Counted from the stretch's first letter, positions 10,601-20,206 are shown. The stretch is DNA of 64,000 bases from Gottfriedia acidiceleris (GCF_023115465.1 NZ_CP096034.1:3658001-3722000), one strand, 5' to 3'. Notes: generated by a model from the sequence alone, not told the origin. Numbers and translations are program-made.

Positions 10601-12871
10601 TTTAACGCCTTCATTTGTATCGCTTGTTTTTTTATAAATTGTCCCATAAGGTAGCGAGCCTGTTTTATCGTCAATCTGAATATTCTGCGCACTTCCTGGA
10701 TCATAATTTAGCGTTTGATTTTTCACTTCAATCGCTACATCTGAGTGAACAGCTTCTTTCACATCGACTAATCCAGCCCCTACTTCGTAGACAGAATAGT
10801 CATCTGATAATTTATCTGCTGTATTCTGTAACGCCTCTTTCACTTCAGCAGGTGTGTAGTTCGGGTGCGCTTGTAAAATAAGTGCTGCAATTCCAGCTAC
10901 ATGTGGTGATGCCATTGATGTACCAGAAATACGAGCGTATGCTGTTGAATAATCGATTCCAGGTTCTGGACTATGAATGTATTCTGGATAAGAAGAATAG
11001 ACAGATACACCAGGTGCTACAATATCAGGTTTAATATCATAGTTATCAGAAACAGGTCCTCTTGAGCTAAATCCTGCTAGATGATTTCCTTCTGTTAACA
11101 TCGAACCGAAGCTTGTAAACGTAATGGAAGCTGAACTTGCAGCAGTCTTTAAACGCTCTCCATCAGCTTTTGTCAGGCGGAATGACGGGATAAAATCTGT
11201 TTCTTGTGCTAAATATGAATCAATTTCCCCATCTATATTGTTATAAAGAAGGACAGCTACTGCGCCAGCATTTTTTGCATTTTTAACTTTATCCGCTAAT
11301 GCATATGTTCCACGCTGAATTAAAGCAACTTTTCCTGTCAAATTAATTGGCTGACCATTTGCATCTTTAAAATCATCGACCCCACCTAAACCAACATAGA
11401 CAACTGGGTATGATTTGTTTACTAGTGAGTTTAAATCATCATTGAAGCCTCTACCTAACAACTTCATATTGTTGAACTTTTCAGACCCAACAGTAGCTGA
11501 TGCTGTAGGGATATTCATTGGAAAGTCGCTCGCTCCTACTGTAATAGCTAATGCGGCTGTTCCTGGAGCACCAAGTGTTCCTTCGCCTGGCCCTGCGTTT
11601 CCTGCTGAAATGACACAAGTTACGCCAGCAATTGTCGCATTATTAATGGCGATCGATTCTGGTGCTAGTGGATCATTAATTGGCGCACCTAAAGATAAGT
11701 TGACAACGTTCATACCATCCGTTACAGACTTTTCAATTCCCGCAACTATCGCACTCTCAGATCCACTTCCGTATGGACCTAACACACGATAGGAATATAA
11801 TTCAACATTAGGAGCAACACCTTTAGCCGGAAAACGAACATTGTTTTTTCCTTGCCCTGCAATCGTTCCCGACACGTGTGTACCGTGATACGTCACATAT
11901 TCGTGACCATCCACAACTGGAGACCCAGCTTTTTTCCAATCGTCAGGAGTCGTCTCCATTGGATCCGCATCATTATCAACAAAGTCCCAACCTTTAACGG
12001 TTTTCGGATCAATACTCGCTGGATCGACATTATTTACTTTACGATATCCTTTATATGCATCCGTTAAATCTGGATGATTATAATCAATACCTGTATCAAT
12101 AACACCGACTTTAATGCCTTTTCCATTAATGCCTTCATTATGCAAATCTTCAATTCCTGGAAGAGGAATCGAGTTCTCTTCTATTGTGTCCGGGTAATTT
12201 TGTTGGTTCAGTGCACTTTGCTGTGTATCTTCTTGTCCGTTTTGGTCAACCTTTACCACTTCATCCTTATAGATTTGGTTGACTAATCCAGACTCTAATA
12301 ATTTCTCCACTAGCGTTCCAGGAAGTGTCATCGCTACACCGTTAAACACTCGTTTATATTCATTCGTAATCTGAACTCCAGATTGATTCGACGAATTAGA
12401 TGAAGCTTCAGTACTTGGCGTGTAACCAAATGTACTGATCGTATTTACGCTTGCTTTCTCTGGCAACATTTTTTCAACAAACTCTTTAAACAGTTTATGG
12501 CTATCATTAACATCTTGTTTCGCTTCTTTTAATGAAATATCATTTCCTGCCACTTTTTCTTGAAGTACAGCGATCTCTGCCGGAGCTTGTTTAAATTCGA
12601 CAATCACACGAACCGGTGCAGAGTTGTTCACAGCAATATTTGGATCAATTTTGGTTTCACTACTTGTACTAAAATGGTTAAGAGCTGTTGCCTGCTCTGG
12701 TGTTAAATGATTTGCATTTGATAAACTACTTGTACTTGTACTTGTAGCCGTTCCTTGAATTGTGTTTTGGATATTGTTTGCCGCCAAAACATTATAAGGA
12801 ACAATTGTAGAAAGTAAGACACCACCGATTGTTGCACTTGCAAGTACTTTTCTAATTTTGTACTTTCCCAT
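7652..12871 (-). CDS. Secreted S8 subtilisin-like protease with PA, dockerin, Fn3 and two Ig-like domains (protease 2)
   Basis: A 1739-residue paralogue of the protease at 1349-6781 with the same architecture: signal peptide ending VLAA at about 31, I9-type propeptide, S8 domain with Asp259 (GVIDTG), His329 (HGTHVSGT) and Ser near 652 (SGTSMASPH), PA insert, C5a-peptidase-like middle, dockerin at about 1377-1425 (GDVNGDGMIDVLD and DFNKDGIVDKKD), Fn3 at about 1465-1575, and two C-terminal Ig-like repeats instead of three. The start ATG is preceded by GGGGGAGAACAA, identical to the ribosome site of the paralogue. No wall anchor is visible. The dockerin could tether it to a cohesin-bearing scaffold or act only as a calcium-stabilised module; no cohesin is encoded in the window. 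Confidence 0.93.
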   Translation of the reverse strand: MGKYKIRKVLASATIGGVLLSTIVPYNVLAANNIQNTIQGTATSTSTSSLSNANHLTPEQATALNHFSTSSETKIDPNIAVNNSAPVRVIVEFKQAPAEIAVLQEKVAGNDISLKEAKQDVNDSHKLFKEFVEKMLPEKASVNTISTFGYTPSTEASSNSSNQSGVQITNEYKRVFNGVAMTLPGTLVEKLLESGLVNQIYKDEVVKVDQNGQEDTQQSALNQQNYPDTIEENSIPLPGIEDLHNEGINGKGIKVGVIDTGIDYNHPDLTDAYKGYRKVNNVDPASIDPKTVKGWDFVDNDADPMETTPDDWKKAGSPVVDGHEYVTYHGTHVSGTIAGQGKNNVRFPAKGVAPNVELYSYRVLGPYGSGSESAIVAGIEKSVTDGMNVVNLSLGAPINDPLAPESIAINNATIAGVTCVISAGNAGPGEGTLGAPGTAALAITVGASDFPMNIPTASATVGSEKFNNMKLLGRGFNDDLNSLVNKSYPVVYVGLGGVDDFKDANGQPINLTGKVALIQRGTYALADKVKNAKNAGAVAVLLYNNIDGEIDSYLAQETDFIPSFRLTKADGERLKTAASSASITFTSFGSMLTEGNHLAGFSSRGPVSDNYDIKPDIVAPGVSVYSSYPEYIHSPEPGIDYSTAYARISGTSMASPHVAGIAALILQAHPNYTPAEVKEALQNTADKLSDDYSVYEVGAGLVDVKEAVHSDVAIEVKNQTLNYDPGSAQNIQIDDKTGSLPYGTIYKKTSDTNEGVKTVTIKNKGSESKSFDISYEYSKAKTGVLDAASNNVEIKTSLQSVTVAGGASSDLTATIRIPTTATTGRYEGYVNIVNHDNPSETYRLPFAVHVVDRGIGNSTMATQAISQVSWIPANPFQGTPGLAYLKYRLNSPMKSVRIFIYDKDGKMLGVTDRREEVSNAGTKLLDRDIFAGFDTGDYYQYVGNPNDVITLPSTTPHGKLTEGQYYAQIRAVDLDGTTKYLSPLQLFVIDNTLPKLTIKDHAPGKVYELKDSDFTTETMGGNAFNAFWIHANLYDEGTSKLAPLGLTQSSNTLWYYFNQKFFPDGDFPIDNNGDTKFGIEKQDIEKGPATMILFPMDKAGNAHLLNEFYPYAFIKEGSPYVVPTYDKKRVSLNDTLTMTLDLNNVEKLMSGTYNANYYKDYLQFVDVKVNKKFQDYADTHGLKVTVDDPVIKPDPDYTNSKNIVKLGAHITGNEGFSGDIPFLDVTFKVVNDEFNILWDTLDGEKNTTTFSYTKQGETNETIIPSFNQINSYQIIPKHSYVTSYVRLPGVGSPFADNGISKFVTSAYAQGSDGKKYPGTVADDNFIDIHGIPLSKDPYDIVFEAPGYLKSIQKVQLGTKTSWGEDIGELKFVAGTQPTAVAGDVNGDGMIDVLDAKQVFDKMGQQDNVNYLIEDFNKDGIVDKKDMQSVASNIYKSNPDVTTKPKEVIKVDGKDMYATDFFNLAKVYSNVNTFKVSTKNANSATLNWLAVDPAGVWGGVKIQQQSSKDGITWPDDFTWTDAKLETPITVSSTSAKVTGLSDSTYYRFRLVVMGGLNGTLNGGKSNVIQMTTLLLTPTIDVIDDNDTTITGKANANVNIVVKNNNTVIGSGKTDASGNYSIQIKPQKADSVLTVSANNATGNESETASIVVLDRTAPDAPIINTVTKKDQKITGRTEANATVAIKFNNVVTEVKADQNGNFSLEIPHKSYGDYIGLVISVTAKDAAGNVSVATETVVLNK

Positions 12872-12969
12872 TTGTTCTCCCCCTTTAATTGTCAGTTGAA
12901 AAGCTTGTTCCTCTCTAAATACTTGAATCTTATAAATATTCTAAAAATAAATACTAAAATTATTTTACT

Positions 12970-13147
12970 AAAGTCGACAAAACTCTTGTATTGGGGGAAT
13001 TTGGTACTTTCGCTGTCGACTTTAATGATTTTAAACTCTGAAACTATTAATTTTTGAGAGGTATATCCATTGATAAAATGAAATAGCATAGAAGAATACT
13101 CTCATAACTGAGAACAAGGTCACTTGCTGAAACTTGGGGGAATTTGG
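12970..13147. promoter_or_regulatory. Repeated TTGGGGGAATTTGG motif and inverted repeat upstream of protease gene 2
   Basis: TTGGGGGAATTTGG occurs exactly at 12991-13004 and again at 13134-13147. The first copy sits inside a perfect 10-bp inverted repeat, AAAGTCGACA (12970-12979) and TGTCGACTTT (13014-13023). A related TTGGGGAATTT lies upstream of protease gene 1. These are candidate regulator sites shared by the two protease genes; the regulator is unknown. Confidence 0.45.
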
Positions 13148-13349
13148 CAAATTATTATTATTTTTTTTAACGTTTTTTTGTTATTCCAAATATTTACATC
13201 ATTTTTAATCTTAATTTAATAATCTATGAATAAAGAACTGTCGAAAATTAAGTACAAATTATTTGAAGTTAAGATTTAAGTGGTTAGAAAGAATGAGGAA
13301 TACTATCCTTCTGTGTAACAGGGATTACTAATTACTTATCAAAATAAAA

Positions 13350-13377
13350 AACATGAAATACGTTAGTATCTCATGTT
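13350..13377 (-). terminator. Terminator of the metallophosphoesterase gene
   Basis: AACATGAAATAC pairs with GTATCTCATGTT (one mismatch/wobble), followed on the minus strand by TTTTTTATTTT. It lies just downstream of the stop codon at 13391. Confidence 0.8.
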
Positions 13378-13390
13378 CTAGCAAATGTCC

Positions 13391-14149
13391 TTATCTATTT
13401 TTAATAACAATATAATGAGTTTCAGGTCTCGCATTTAATCTAAGTGGTATTGTCGTAGTACCATATCCATTACTTATTAGTTGAGTTATCCCCTCATACA
13501 CATGAGTTTTACCTTTTTCATAAGGACCATATCCGAAAATCCTTATTTGGCCTCCATGAGTATGACCACTTAAAACAAGTGATACTCCATGTTCCATCTC
13601 TAGTAACTTCAAAATTCTTGGATTATGACTAACTAAAAGCTTAAATGTATTTGGTTTAACATCTTGAAAGGCAAGTTCAAGATCAACCTCTCCTGTTTTC
13701 AAATCATCTACCCCAATTAATGTCCATTCTCTTTGCAAATGATTTATCGTAACTGAAGAATTTTTCAAAACAGTTACATTCCACCTATTAAAAATAGTCA
13801 GTAAATCCTTCTTTTCAATTTCGATATCATTATTTCCCCAAACAAAGTAGACTTTTCCAAGACTACATAGTTTTTGAATATTTTGCTCGACCCTTTTAAG
13901 AGGCACGCCTTTTTCTAGTAAATCCCCGCCAATTATGACAAGATCAACTTGATTAGACATCCTATTTATAATAGAAGAATTTATTTTTCGTCTATGAATA
14001 TCTGAAATAAACATTATTCTAATTGGCTTTTCAAGAGGAGCATTTGAAAAAGAAAATTCATGTTTTCTTACTATATTTAAATGAGCCTCTATAAACATAT
14101 AAACTAACAACAGAAAACCTAGTAATATAAAAATGAAAAAATAAATCAT
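13391..14149 (-). CDS. Membrane-anchored metallophosphoesterase (YaeI-like)
   Basis: A 252-residue protein with one N-terminal membrane segment (about 1-22) and a calcineurin-like phosphoesterase domain. The five metal-binding blocks are present: SDIH near 46, GGDLLEKG near 72, GNND near 104, SHNP near 170 and GHTHGGQ near 195. The family hydrolyses phosphoesters with two metal ions; members of this branch act on lipid-linked or nucleotide substrates, and none can be assigned here. The start at 14149 is chosen because GGAGGG lies five bases upstream; earlier ATGs in frame at 14161 and 14170 lack such a site. It is monocistronic with its own terminator. Confidence 0.85.
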   Translation of the reverse strand: MIYFFIFILLGFLLLVYMFIEAHLNIVRKHEFSFSNAPLEKPIRIMFISDIHRRKINSSIINRMSNQVDLVIIGGDLLEKGVPLKRVEQNIQKLCSLGKVYFVWGNNDIEIEKKDLLTIFNRWNVTVLKNSSVTINHLQREWTLIGVDDLKTGEVDLELAFQDVKPNTFKLLVSHNPRILKLLEMEHGVSLVLSGHTHGGQIRIFGYGPYEKGKTHVYEGITQLISNGYGTTTIPLRLNARPETHYIVIKNR

Positions 14150-14372
14150 ATAGCCCTCCATTTCCAACATTAAAAGAAATACCTACTCGCCTATCTTTTC
14201 TAAAAAGGAGTTTTGCTTCTATTATTTAATGTCCTTGATAATTCTCGCTGGACTACCTCGCTCACATTAGCCGCCTTTAAAATCGTTTTCCACCTATCTT
14301 TTCCGGCTTTTCTTCTCTATTTCATGTTAAAGTATTATAAAAATAAACCAAAAATTGATAGGAGGTATTTCA

Positions 14373-14996
14373 TTGGATTCAACGATTTACTTGTCGTTTA
14401 TTGGTGTGTCCTTATTATTAATAATTGCACCTGGGCCTGATAATATTTTTGTTATGGCACAAAGCATTTCATTTGGTAAAAAAGAAGGAATTGCAACCGC
14501 ATGTGGCCTTTGTTCAGGCGTTACAATCTATACACTTGCTGCTTCAATTGGACTATCCGCCATCTTGTATAAATCAGATGTTGCTTTTTCCATTTTAAAA
14601 TACTTAGGTGCTTTTTATTTACTGTACTTAGCGTATCAAGCCTTTCGTTCAAGCAATGAAGTAGGCTCATTCACGAAACCAAAAAAACAAACTTTACCAA
14701 ATTTATATCGTCGCGGATTTTTAATGAATGTACTAAATCCAAAAGTTTCTTTATTCTTCCTAGCGTTTTTGCCTCAATTTATAGACAAAAGCGGTATGGC
14801 AGTTCCTCTACAGATGATTGTTTTAGGTTTAACTTTTATGGTATTAACTCTCATTGTATTTTCAATTATAGCTTTTTTTGCAGGTAGCTTAGGTGAAAAA
14901 TTGTTACAAAATGAGAAATCATCTAAAATTATCAATCTAGCACAAGGCATTATTTTTACAGGAATTGGATTAAAACTATTCTTTATGGATCGATAA
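14373..14996 (+). CDS. LysE/RhtB-family amino-acid exporter
   Basis: A 207-residue membrane protein with about six hydrophobic segments. The family signature APGPDN occurs near residue 17, with the G-x-x-x-G-rich first helices typical of LysE/RhtB exporters that remove excess amino acids or homoserine lactones. The start is TTG at 14373: AGGAGG ends seven bases before it, and the only upstream in-frame start candidate lacks a ribosome site. It is followed by a strong terminator, so it is probably monocistronic. The substrate cannot be told from sequence. Confidence 0.85.
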   Translation: MDSTIYLSFIGVSLLLIIAPGPDNIFVMAQSISFGKKEGIATACGLCSGVTIYTLAASIGLSAILYKSDVAFSILKYLGAFYLLYLAYQAFRSSNEVGSFTKPKKQTLPNLYRRGFLMNVLNPKVSLFFLAFLPQFIDKSGMAVPLQMIVLGLTFMVLTLIVFSIIAFFAGSLGEKLLQNEKSSKIINLAQGIIFTGIGLKLFFMDR

Positions 14997-15027
14997 AATT
15001 ATGATTATATAAGTAGTCGTGAACAGA

Positions 15028-15064
15028 AAAATGAGTACTGTGAGTAGTACTCATTTTCTTTTTT
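15028..15064 (+). terminator. Terminator of the LysE-type gene
   Basis: A perfect 12-bp stem AAAATGAGTACT (15028-15039) with AGTACTCATTTT (15046-15057), followed by CTTTTTT. Confidence 0.88.
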
Positions 15065-15178
15065 GGGGAAGTAAATTTTGGATTTCGTTATTTTTTAATT
15101 GTATCACTATCTATTGTATCGTTATCTTTTGAATTTAGTAGGTTTCACCCTATTTATACAAGTTAAGTAAACCATTTT

Positions 15179-15300
15179 TTGCAGTTTTGGATTTTTTAAT
15201 TAGATTTAGCTATTAGCTATTTTAATTGCACCTTGGCTGATTTATTTGCACTTTGTTAAATTTAATTGCAGATTTCGGATTTTTATTTGCACCTCATCAA
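15179..15300. repeat. Degenerate tandem repeat with TTGCA every 20-21 bp
   Basis: TTGCA occurs at 15226, 15246, 15266 and 15287, spacings of 20, 20 and 21 bp, with an outlying copy at 15179. Each unit reads roughly (A/T)ATTTGCA(C/G) followed by a T-rich tail. The array fills the gap between convergent genes and contains no open frame. Function unknown. Confidence 0.6.
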
Positions 15301-15326
15301 ACTCGTGTTTCTTCAGCTCTATCTTT

Positions 15327-16334
15327 TTATAATATTTTCAATTCACCAGCTTTAATTATACCCGCTTGTTTTAAGAATATGTAGACGATATACGAAACGA
15401 TCCCTGGTACTAATACGTATGTAACAATCATTGGTATAATAACTGCACTTCCATAAGTAGCTAATAAATTCATTGGGGCAACTAATGCGCATAACCCTAA
15501 ACCTGCGATTTCTTTTGGTGCTTCAATATGAAATAAGAATGCTGATATCGGTCCTGCCACTGCACTTGCAACTATGGTCGGTATAAGTATTTTAATATTC
15601 CTAGTTACATTTGGTAGCTGTAATTTTGGCGTGATGATTAATAATCCAAGAATACTACCCGGATCATTCTCTCGTGCAGAGATCACAGCTAAACCTACAA
15701 ATTGTGCTGCACATCCCGCTAATGCAGCTCCTCCGGCTATTCCATCTAAATTCAAAGCAATTGCTAATGCAGCAGAGGAAGCAGGCGAAACAATTAAAAT
15801 CCCCCAAACGACTGCTAATACAATTGAAGCTATAATTGGAGAACCTTCTGTTGAACCTTTAATAAAATTCCCAACCGCTATTAAGATTGGAGAAATCCAT
15901 TTTGATAAATATAATCCAACTAAACCTGAAATTAAGATGGCAAATAAAGGCACAACCATTAAATCTAGTTTCGTTTTACCTTGAACTGCTTTTCCAATCA
16001 GAATTGCAACTAAAGCTGATAATAACGCTCCTACTGGTTCCCCCATTTTAATGGTCATTGCCGTATCTACCATTAATAATGCCCCGGAACCGATTATTGC
16101 AGCGGCCATTGCTGAAAAAATGATTAACGTACTTGAACCTAATAAAACAGCTATACCTGCACCAATAGCTGGTGCCATTAATAACTTAGTTGATAATCCA
16201 ATCGTCATTAAAGATTCGAAATGAAAAATTTTCCCTATACTTTCAAGTAAAGACCCGATACCAATCATGACAAAAACAGCATGTGCTATACCTTCTGATG
16301 CTCTAAATACCCTACTTTTTTCTTGCGTACTCAT
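15327..16334 (-). CDS. PTS EIIC-like polytopic membrane protein
   Basis: A 335-residue protein composed almost wholly of hydrophobic segments (about 9-10), rich in Gly and Ala, with conserved loops such as SPASSAALAIALNLDG and ARENDPGS near 200-225. These features match the EIIC-like family often annotated as PTS transporter subunit IIC. No EIIA, EIIB or sugar-metabolism gene lies beside it, so real phosphotransferase coupling is doubtful and the substrate is unknown. A site GGTAGGTATGAT precedes the ATG. The gene stands alone between the TTGCA repeat array and the arg operon. Confidence 0.7.
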   Translation of the reverse strand: MSTQEKSRVFRASEGIAHAVFVMIGIGSLLESIGKIFHFESLMTIGLSTKLLMAPAIGAGIAVLLGSSTLIIFSAMAAAIIGSGALLMVDTAMTIKMGEPVGALLSALVAILIGKAVQGKTKLDLMVVPLFAILISGLVGLYLSKWISPILIAVGNFIKGSTEGSPIIASIVLAVVWGILIVSPASSAALAIALNLDGIAGGAALAGCAAQFVGLAVISARENDPGSILGLLIITPKLQLPNVTRNIKILIPTIVASAVAGPISAFLFHIEAPKEIAGLGLCALVAPMNLLATYGSAVIIPMIVTYVLVPGIVSYIVYIFLKQAGIIKAGELKIL

Positions 16335-16410
16335 ATCATACCTACCTTTTTTTAGTAACTACTTCTATTATTTGCATAATGAATAGAAAATTATTAATAA
16401 ATAGAAGCAC

Positions 16411-16440
16411 AAAAAAGCGTCCAAAGAAATTGGACGCTTT
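16411..16440 (-). terminator. Terminator of the argFGH operon
   Basis: AAAGCGTCCAA (16414-16424) pairs perfectly with TTGGACGCTTT (16430-16440); on the minus strand it ends in TTTTTTG. It sits about 10 bp after the argH stop. Confidence 0.9.
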
Positions 16441-16451
16441 CAATAGGGAAA

Positions 16452-17843
16452 TTATACTATATTAGTTGTAATGCTTAAACACTCTTCCGCTTTCATTAGT
16501 TGTTTCCAAACTTCATTTGTAGAAGTTCCACCTTCACTAATTCTTGCTTCCATAACCGTTTTTGGATTTAATGTATGATAAATATCTTCTTCAAACACTT
16601 CATTAATCAACTTAAATTCCTCAAGACTTAATTCCCCAAGAAACTTATGATTCTCTATTGCATATAGAACCGTTTTTCCAACGATTTCATGAGCTTGGCG
16701 GAATGGGATATTTTTTCGAACTAAGTAATCTGCAAGGTCAGTAGCGTTTGAATAATCATTTTTAACAGCTTCATACATACGATTTTCGTTTACTTTCATT
16801 GTATCGATAATCCCCGAAAGTAATTGAAGTGCTCCCACTACAGTATAAACAGTATCGAACATACCTTCTTTATCTTCTTGCATGTCTTTGTTATATGCTA
16901 AAGGTAGTCCTTTTAAAACAGTTAATAACCCGATTAAACTGCCATAAACTCTCCCTGTTTTACCTCGAAGTAATTCTGGAACATCTGGATTTTTTTTCTG
17001 CGGCATAATACTAGAGCCGGTACAAAAAGCATCGTCTAATTCGATAAACTGAAATTCTTGGCTAGACCAAATGACAAATTCCTCTGATAGTCTAGATATA
17101 TGTGTCATAAGTAATGACGAATCAGAAAGGAACTCTACGATGAAATCACGATCGCTTACTGCATCTAAACTATTATGATAAATGTCACTAAAACCAAGTA
17201 ATTCAGCAGTTCGATGACGGTTAATTGGAAATGTAGTTCCAGCTAATGCACCTGCACCTAATGGTGAAATATCTACTCGTTTTATACTATCTTTGAAACG
17301 GCTCTTGTCACGCTCAAGCATCCAAAAATACGCAAGTAAATGATGTGCAAATGAAACAGGCTGTGCTCTTTGTAAGTGCGTATACCCAGGCATAATTGTA
17401 TTTACATGCTTTTTTGCTTGCATAACGATTTTATTTTGAACTTCTTCAATTAAATCAATAATGGAGGACGTATTATTTTTTAAAAAAAGGTGCATATCCG
17501 TTGCTACTTGATCATTTCGACTACGACCTGTATGTAGTTTTCCTCCTACAGGACCAATTTCTTCAATTAACAGGCTTTCGATATTCATATGAATATCTTC
17601 ATTTTCAATACTAAATTGAACCTCATTTTTCTCAACTTTTTTTAATATATTATTTAAACCTTCTATTATTAGTTCAGCTTCATTGATTTCAATTATGCCA
17701 CATTCTCCAAGCATGGTTGCATGCGCGATACTACCAGCTATATCTTCTTTAGCCATTATTTGATCAAATTCAATTGATGCCGTAAATTCTTCTACTAATT
17801 GGTTAGTCTCCTTCGTAAAACGTCCGCCCCAAAGTTTTGACAT
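16452..17843 (-). CDS. argH: Argininosuccinate lyase
   Basis: Cleaves argininosuccinate to arginine and fumarate, the last step of arginine synthesis, in the cytoplasm. The 463-residue product begins SKLWGGRF, and carries the fumarase/aspartase-superfamily signature [12 protein letters not shown] near residues 278-290, with the TGRSRNDQ substrate loop near 108. Length fits the family. GGAGG lies five bases before the ATG at 17843; a longer frame from 17858 has no better site. It is the last gene of the argF-argG-argH operon, 28 bp after argG. Confidence 0.97.
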   Translation of the reverse strand: MSKLWGGRFTKETNQLVEEFTASIEFDQIMAKEDIAGSIAHATMLGECGIIEINEAELIIEGLNNILKKVEKNEVQFSIENEDIHMNIESLLIEEIGPVGGKLHTGRSRNDQVATDMHLFLKNNTSSIIDLIEEVQNKIVMQAKKHVNTIMPGYTHLQRAQPVSFAHHLLAYFWMLERDKSRFKDSIKRVDISPLGAGALAGTTFPINRHRTAELLGFSDIYHNSLDAVSDRDFIVEFLSDSSLLMTHISRLSEEFVIWSSQEFQFIELDDAFCTGSSIMPQKKNPDVPELLRGKTGRVYGSLIGLLTVLKGLPLAYNKDMQEDKEGMFDTVYTVVGALQLLSGIIDTMKVNENRMYEAVKNDYSNATDLADYLVRKNIPFRQAHEIVGKTVLYAIENHKFLGELSLEEFKLINEVFEEDIYHTLNPKTVMEARISEGGTSTNEVWKQLMKAEECLSITTNIV

Positions 17844-17871
17844 AACTGCCTCCTTCATCCAACCCTATATT

Positions 17872-19086
17872 TTATTTAGTTAAAACTGTATTTTTCTGTG
17901 TAACTTCGCTATATACCTTTGTTGGTAATCCCCATAGTTTAATAAAGCCTACCGCTGCATTATGATCAAATAAATCACCCTTTGAATAGGTTGCAAGCTC
18001 TTCATTATATAGACTAGTTTCCGATTTTCTACCTACTACTGTATGAGTGCCTTTAAATAATTTCACACGAACAATACCACTTACTGTTTCTTGTGTTGTA
18101 TTGACAAAAGCATCTAAAGCACCCATTAAAGGTGAATACCACAATCCATCGTAAAGCATTTTAGAAAATTGTTGTTCAATACTTACTTTAAAATTTGTCA
18201 CCTCACGAGGCAATGTAAGGAACTCTAATTCTTTATGAGCATTGATTAAGATTAGCGCTGCTGGATTTTCATATACTTCACGTGATTTTATGCCTACTAA
18301 TCTATTTTCAATATGGTCTATTCTTCCAACACCATGTTTTCCACCAATACCATTTAATTGTTCAATTAGTTGAACTAAGTCAATAGGCTGACCGTTCAGG
18401 CTAACAGGTACACCTTTTGAAAATTCAATTTCAATATACTCAGGAAGATCTGGAGTATTTTCAATTGCATTCGTCCAATCAAAAGCTTCCTCTGGTGCTT
18501 CATTCCATGGATTCTCTAATACACCTGCTTCACAAGCTCTTCCCCATATATTTGCATCAATTGAAAATGGATTATCTAGATCGACCGGAATTGGAACACC
18601 GTTTTCATGTGCGTACTGTATTTCCTCATCACGAGTCATGCCCCATTCACGAACAGGCGCCACTACTTTTAGATTCGGATTCAAGGCCATTACTGAAACT
18701 TCGAAACGAACTTGATCATTTCCTTTTCCTGTACAACCATGTGCTACTGCAACTGCACCTTCTTGCTTTGCTACATCTACTAATAGTTTTGCGATTAAAG
18801 GTCTTGATAGAGCAGATGATAGTGGATACTTACCTTCATATAATGCATTTGCTTTTAGAGCGGGGACAATATATTCATTTGCAAATAAGTCCTTTACATT
18901 GATCATATATGACTTAATTGCTCCTAAATTTAACGCCTTTTGACGAACAGCTTCAACATCTTTTCCTTCACCTAGATCAAGACAAAGTGCAATCACATCG
19001 TAGTTATATTTCTCTTGTAACCATTTAATACAAACTGATGTATCTAAGCCACCTGAATATGCTAAAACAATTTTTTCATTTCCCAT
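17872..19086 (-). CDS. argG: Argininosuccinate synthase
   Basis: Joins citrulline and aspartate with ATP to give argininosuccinate. The 404-residue product has the N-type ATP pyrophosphatase P-loop AYSGGLDTS at 9-17 and the conserved [16 protein letters not shown] segment near 113-128. GGGGGTAATAAC precedes the ATG. It lies 41 bp after argF and 28 bp before argH, on the same strand with no terminator between, so the three are read as one operon. Confidence 0.97.
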   Translation of the reverse strand: MGNEKIVLAYSGGLDTSVCIKWLQEKYNYDVIALCLDLGEGKDVEAVRQKALNLGAIKSYMINVKDLFANEYIVPALKANALYEGKYPLSSALSRPLIAKLLVDVAKQEGAVAVAHGCTGKGNDQVRFEVSVMALNPNLKVVAPVREWGMTRDEEIQYAHENGVPIPVDLDNPFSIDANIWGRACEAGVLENPWNEAPEEAFDWTNAIENTPDLPEYIEIEFSKGVPVSLNGQPIDLVQLIEQLNGIGGKHGVGRIDHIENRLVGIKSREVYENPAALILINAHKELEFLTLPREVTNFKVSIEQQFSKMLYDGLWYSPLMGALDAFVNTTQETVSGIVRVKLFKGTHTVVGRKSETSLYNEELATYSKGDLFDHNAAVGFIKLWGLPTKVYSEVTQKNTVLTK

Positions 19087-19127
19087 GTTATTACCCCCGA
19101 TTAGATTTTTAGAATAAATTTTTAGAA

Positions 19128-20165
19128 TTATAAATTTCCCATTAATGCAACTAAGATCGCTTTTTGAGCGTGAAGTCGATTTTCGGCTTCATCAAATACT
19201 ACCGAATGCTTACCATCAATTACGGAAGCTGTTACTTCTTCCCCTCTATGTGCAGGTAAGCAGTGCATGAATAAATAATCATCTTTTGCGTTTTCTAATA
19301 AGTGATCATTTACTTGATACGGGCTAAAATCTCTTAAGCGAGTTTCAGCCTCTTCCTCTTGCCCCATACTGGTCCAAACATCCGTAATCACAACATCAGC
19401 TCTACTTACACCATCTACAGGATTATTAACTACTTCAATAACACTTCCTGTTGTTTTTGCTACATGCTTCATTGATTGAAGTACAACTTTATTCGGTTCA
19501 TACCCAACGGGACATGCAATTGTTAAATAAACACCAAGCTTAGCTGCACCTTCTATTAGAGAATGACAGATGTTATTATTTCCATCTCCTACATAAGCAA
19601 TCTTCAAACCTTTTAATCTACCTTTATGCTCAAGAATTGTTAAGAAATCAGCCATGATTTGAGCAGGATGGTGCAGATTTGTTAATCCATTAATAACTGG
19701 AATTGACGAGTGTTCAGCAAACTCAGTCAACATCTCATGAGTATTTGCTCGAATCATGACCCCATCTACATAACGAGAAAATACTTTCGATGTATCATGA
19801 ACAGTTTCGCCTCTACCAAGCTGTAAATCTTTACTACTCATAAAGATTGCATGACCACCTAATTGCATCATGGCAATTTCAAATGAAAGTCTCGTTCTAG
19901 TAGAATTCTTTTCAAATATCATCCCTAATACTTTGTTTTTTAAATAAGGATGTGCCTCTCCCGCTTTTTGCATATTTTTCATCTCTAATGATTTTTCAAG
20001 TAAGAATAATAATTCACTTGATGAAAACTCACTTATAGAAAGAAAATTTTTCCCTTTAAAATCCGACCATTTTACAGAGCTAAAATTTCCTTTTGTAACA
20101 TTCCCTTTTGTCTTTTGAATATAACCATTTTTCTTTACATGATTTTCTTTCAATACTTTGCTCAT
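19128..20165 (-). CDS. argF: Ornithine carbamoyltransferase with an N-terminal extension
   Basis: Makes citrulline from ornithine and carbamoyl phosphate. Visible motifs are the carbamoyl-phosphate loop STRTR near 87, HHPAQ near 164 and the ornithine loop [10 protein letters not shown] near 299. At 345 residues it is about 30 longer than usual: the family core begins near residue 38 (KNFLSISEF), preceded by a Lys/Asn-rich extension of unknown role. The start is supported by GGGGATGG seven bases upstream; no good internal ATG with a ribosome site was seen near residue 37. First gene of the argFGH operon, controlled from the promoter/operator at 20207-20241. Confidence 0.95.
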   Translation of the reverse strand: MSKVLKENHVKKNGYIQKTKGNVTKGNFSSVKWSDFKGKNFLSISEFSSSELLFLLEKSLEMKNMQKAGEAHPYLKNKVLGMIFEKNSTRTRLSFEIAMMQLGGHAIFMSSKDLQLGRGETVHDTSKVFSRYVDGVMIRANTHEMLTEFAEHSSIPVINGLTNLHHPAQIMADFLTILEHKGRLKGLKIAYVGDGNNNICHSLIEGAAKLGVYLTIACPVGYEPNKVVLQSMKHVAKTTGSVIEVVNNPVDGVSRADVVITDVWTSMGQEEEAETRLRDFSPYQVNDHLLENAKDDYLFMHCLPAHRGEEVTASVIDGKHSVVFDEAENRLHAQKAILVALMGNL

Positions 20166-20206
20166 AAATCCATCCCCTTTTTTTAGAAGCTCAGATTCTT
20201 ATATAA

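Noticed and set aside
14213-14440. 75-codon frame before the LysE-type gene
   Set aside because: It runs across the real TTG start and ribosome site in another frame and resembles no protein.
18417-18902. 161-codon plus-strand frame within argG
   Set aside because: Shadow of argG; composition is low-complexity Leu/His-rich and it has no ribosome site.
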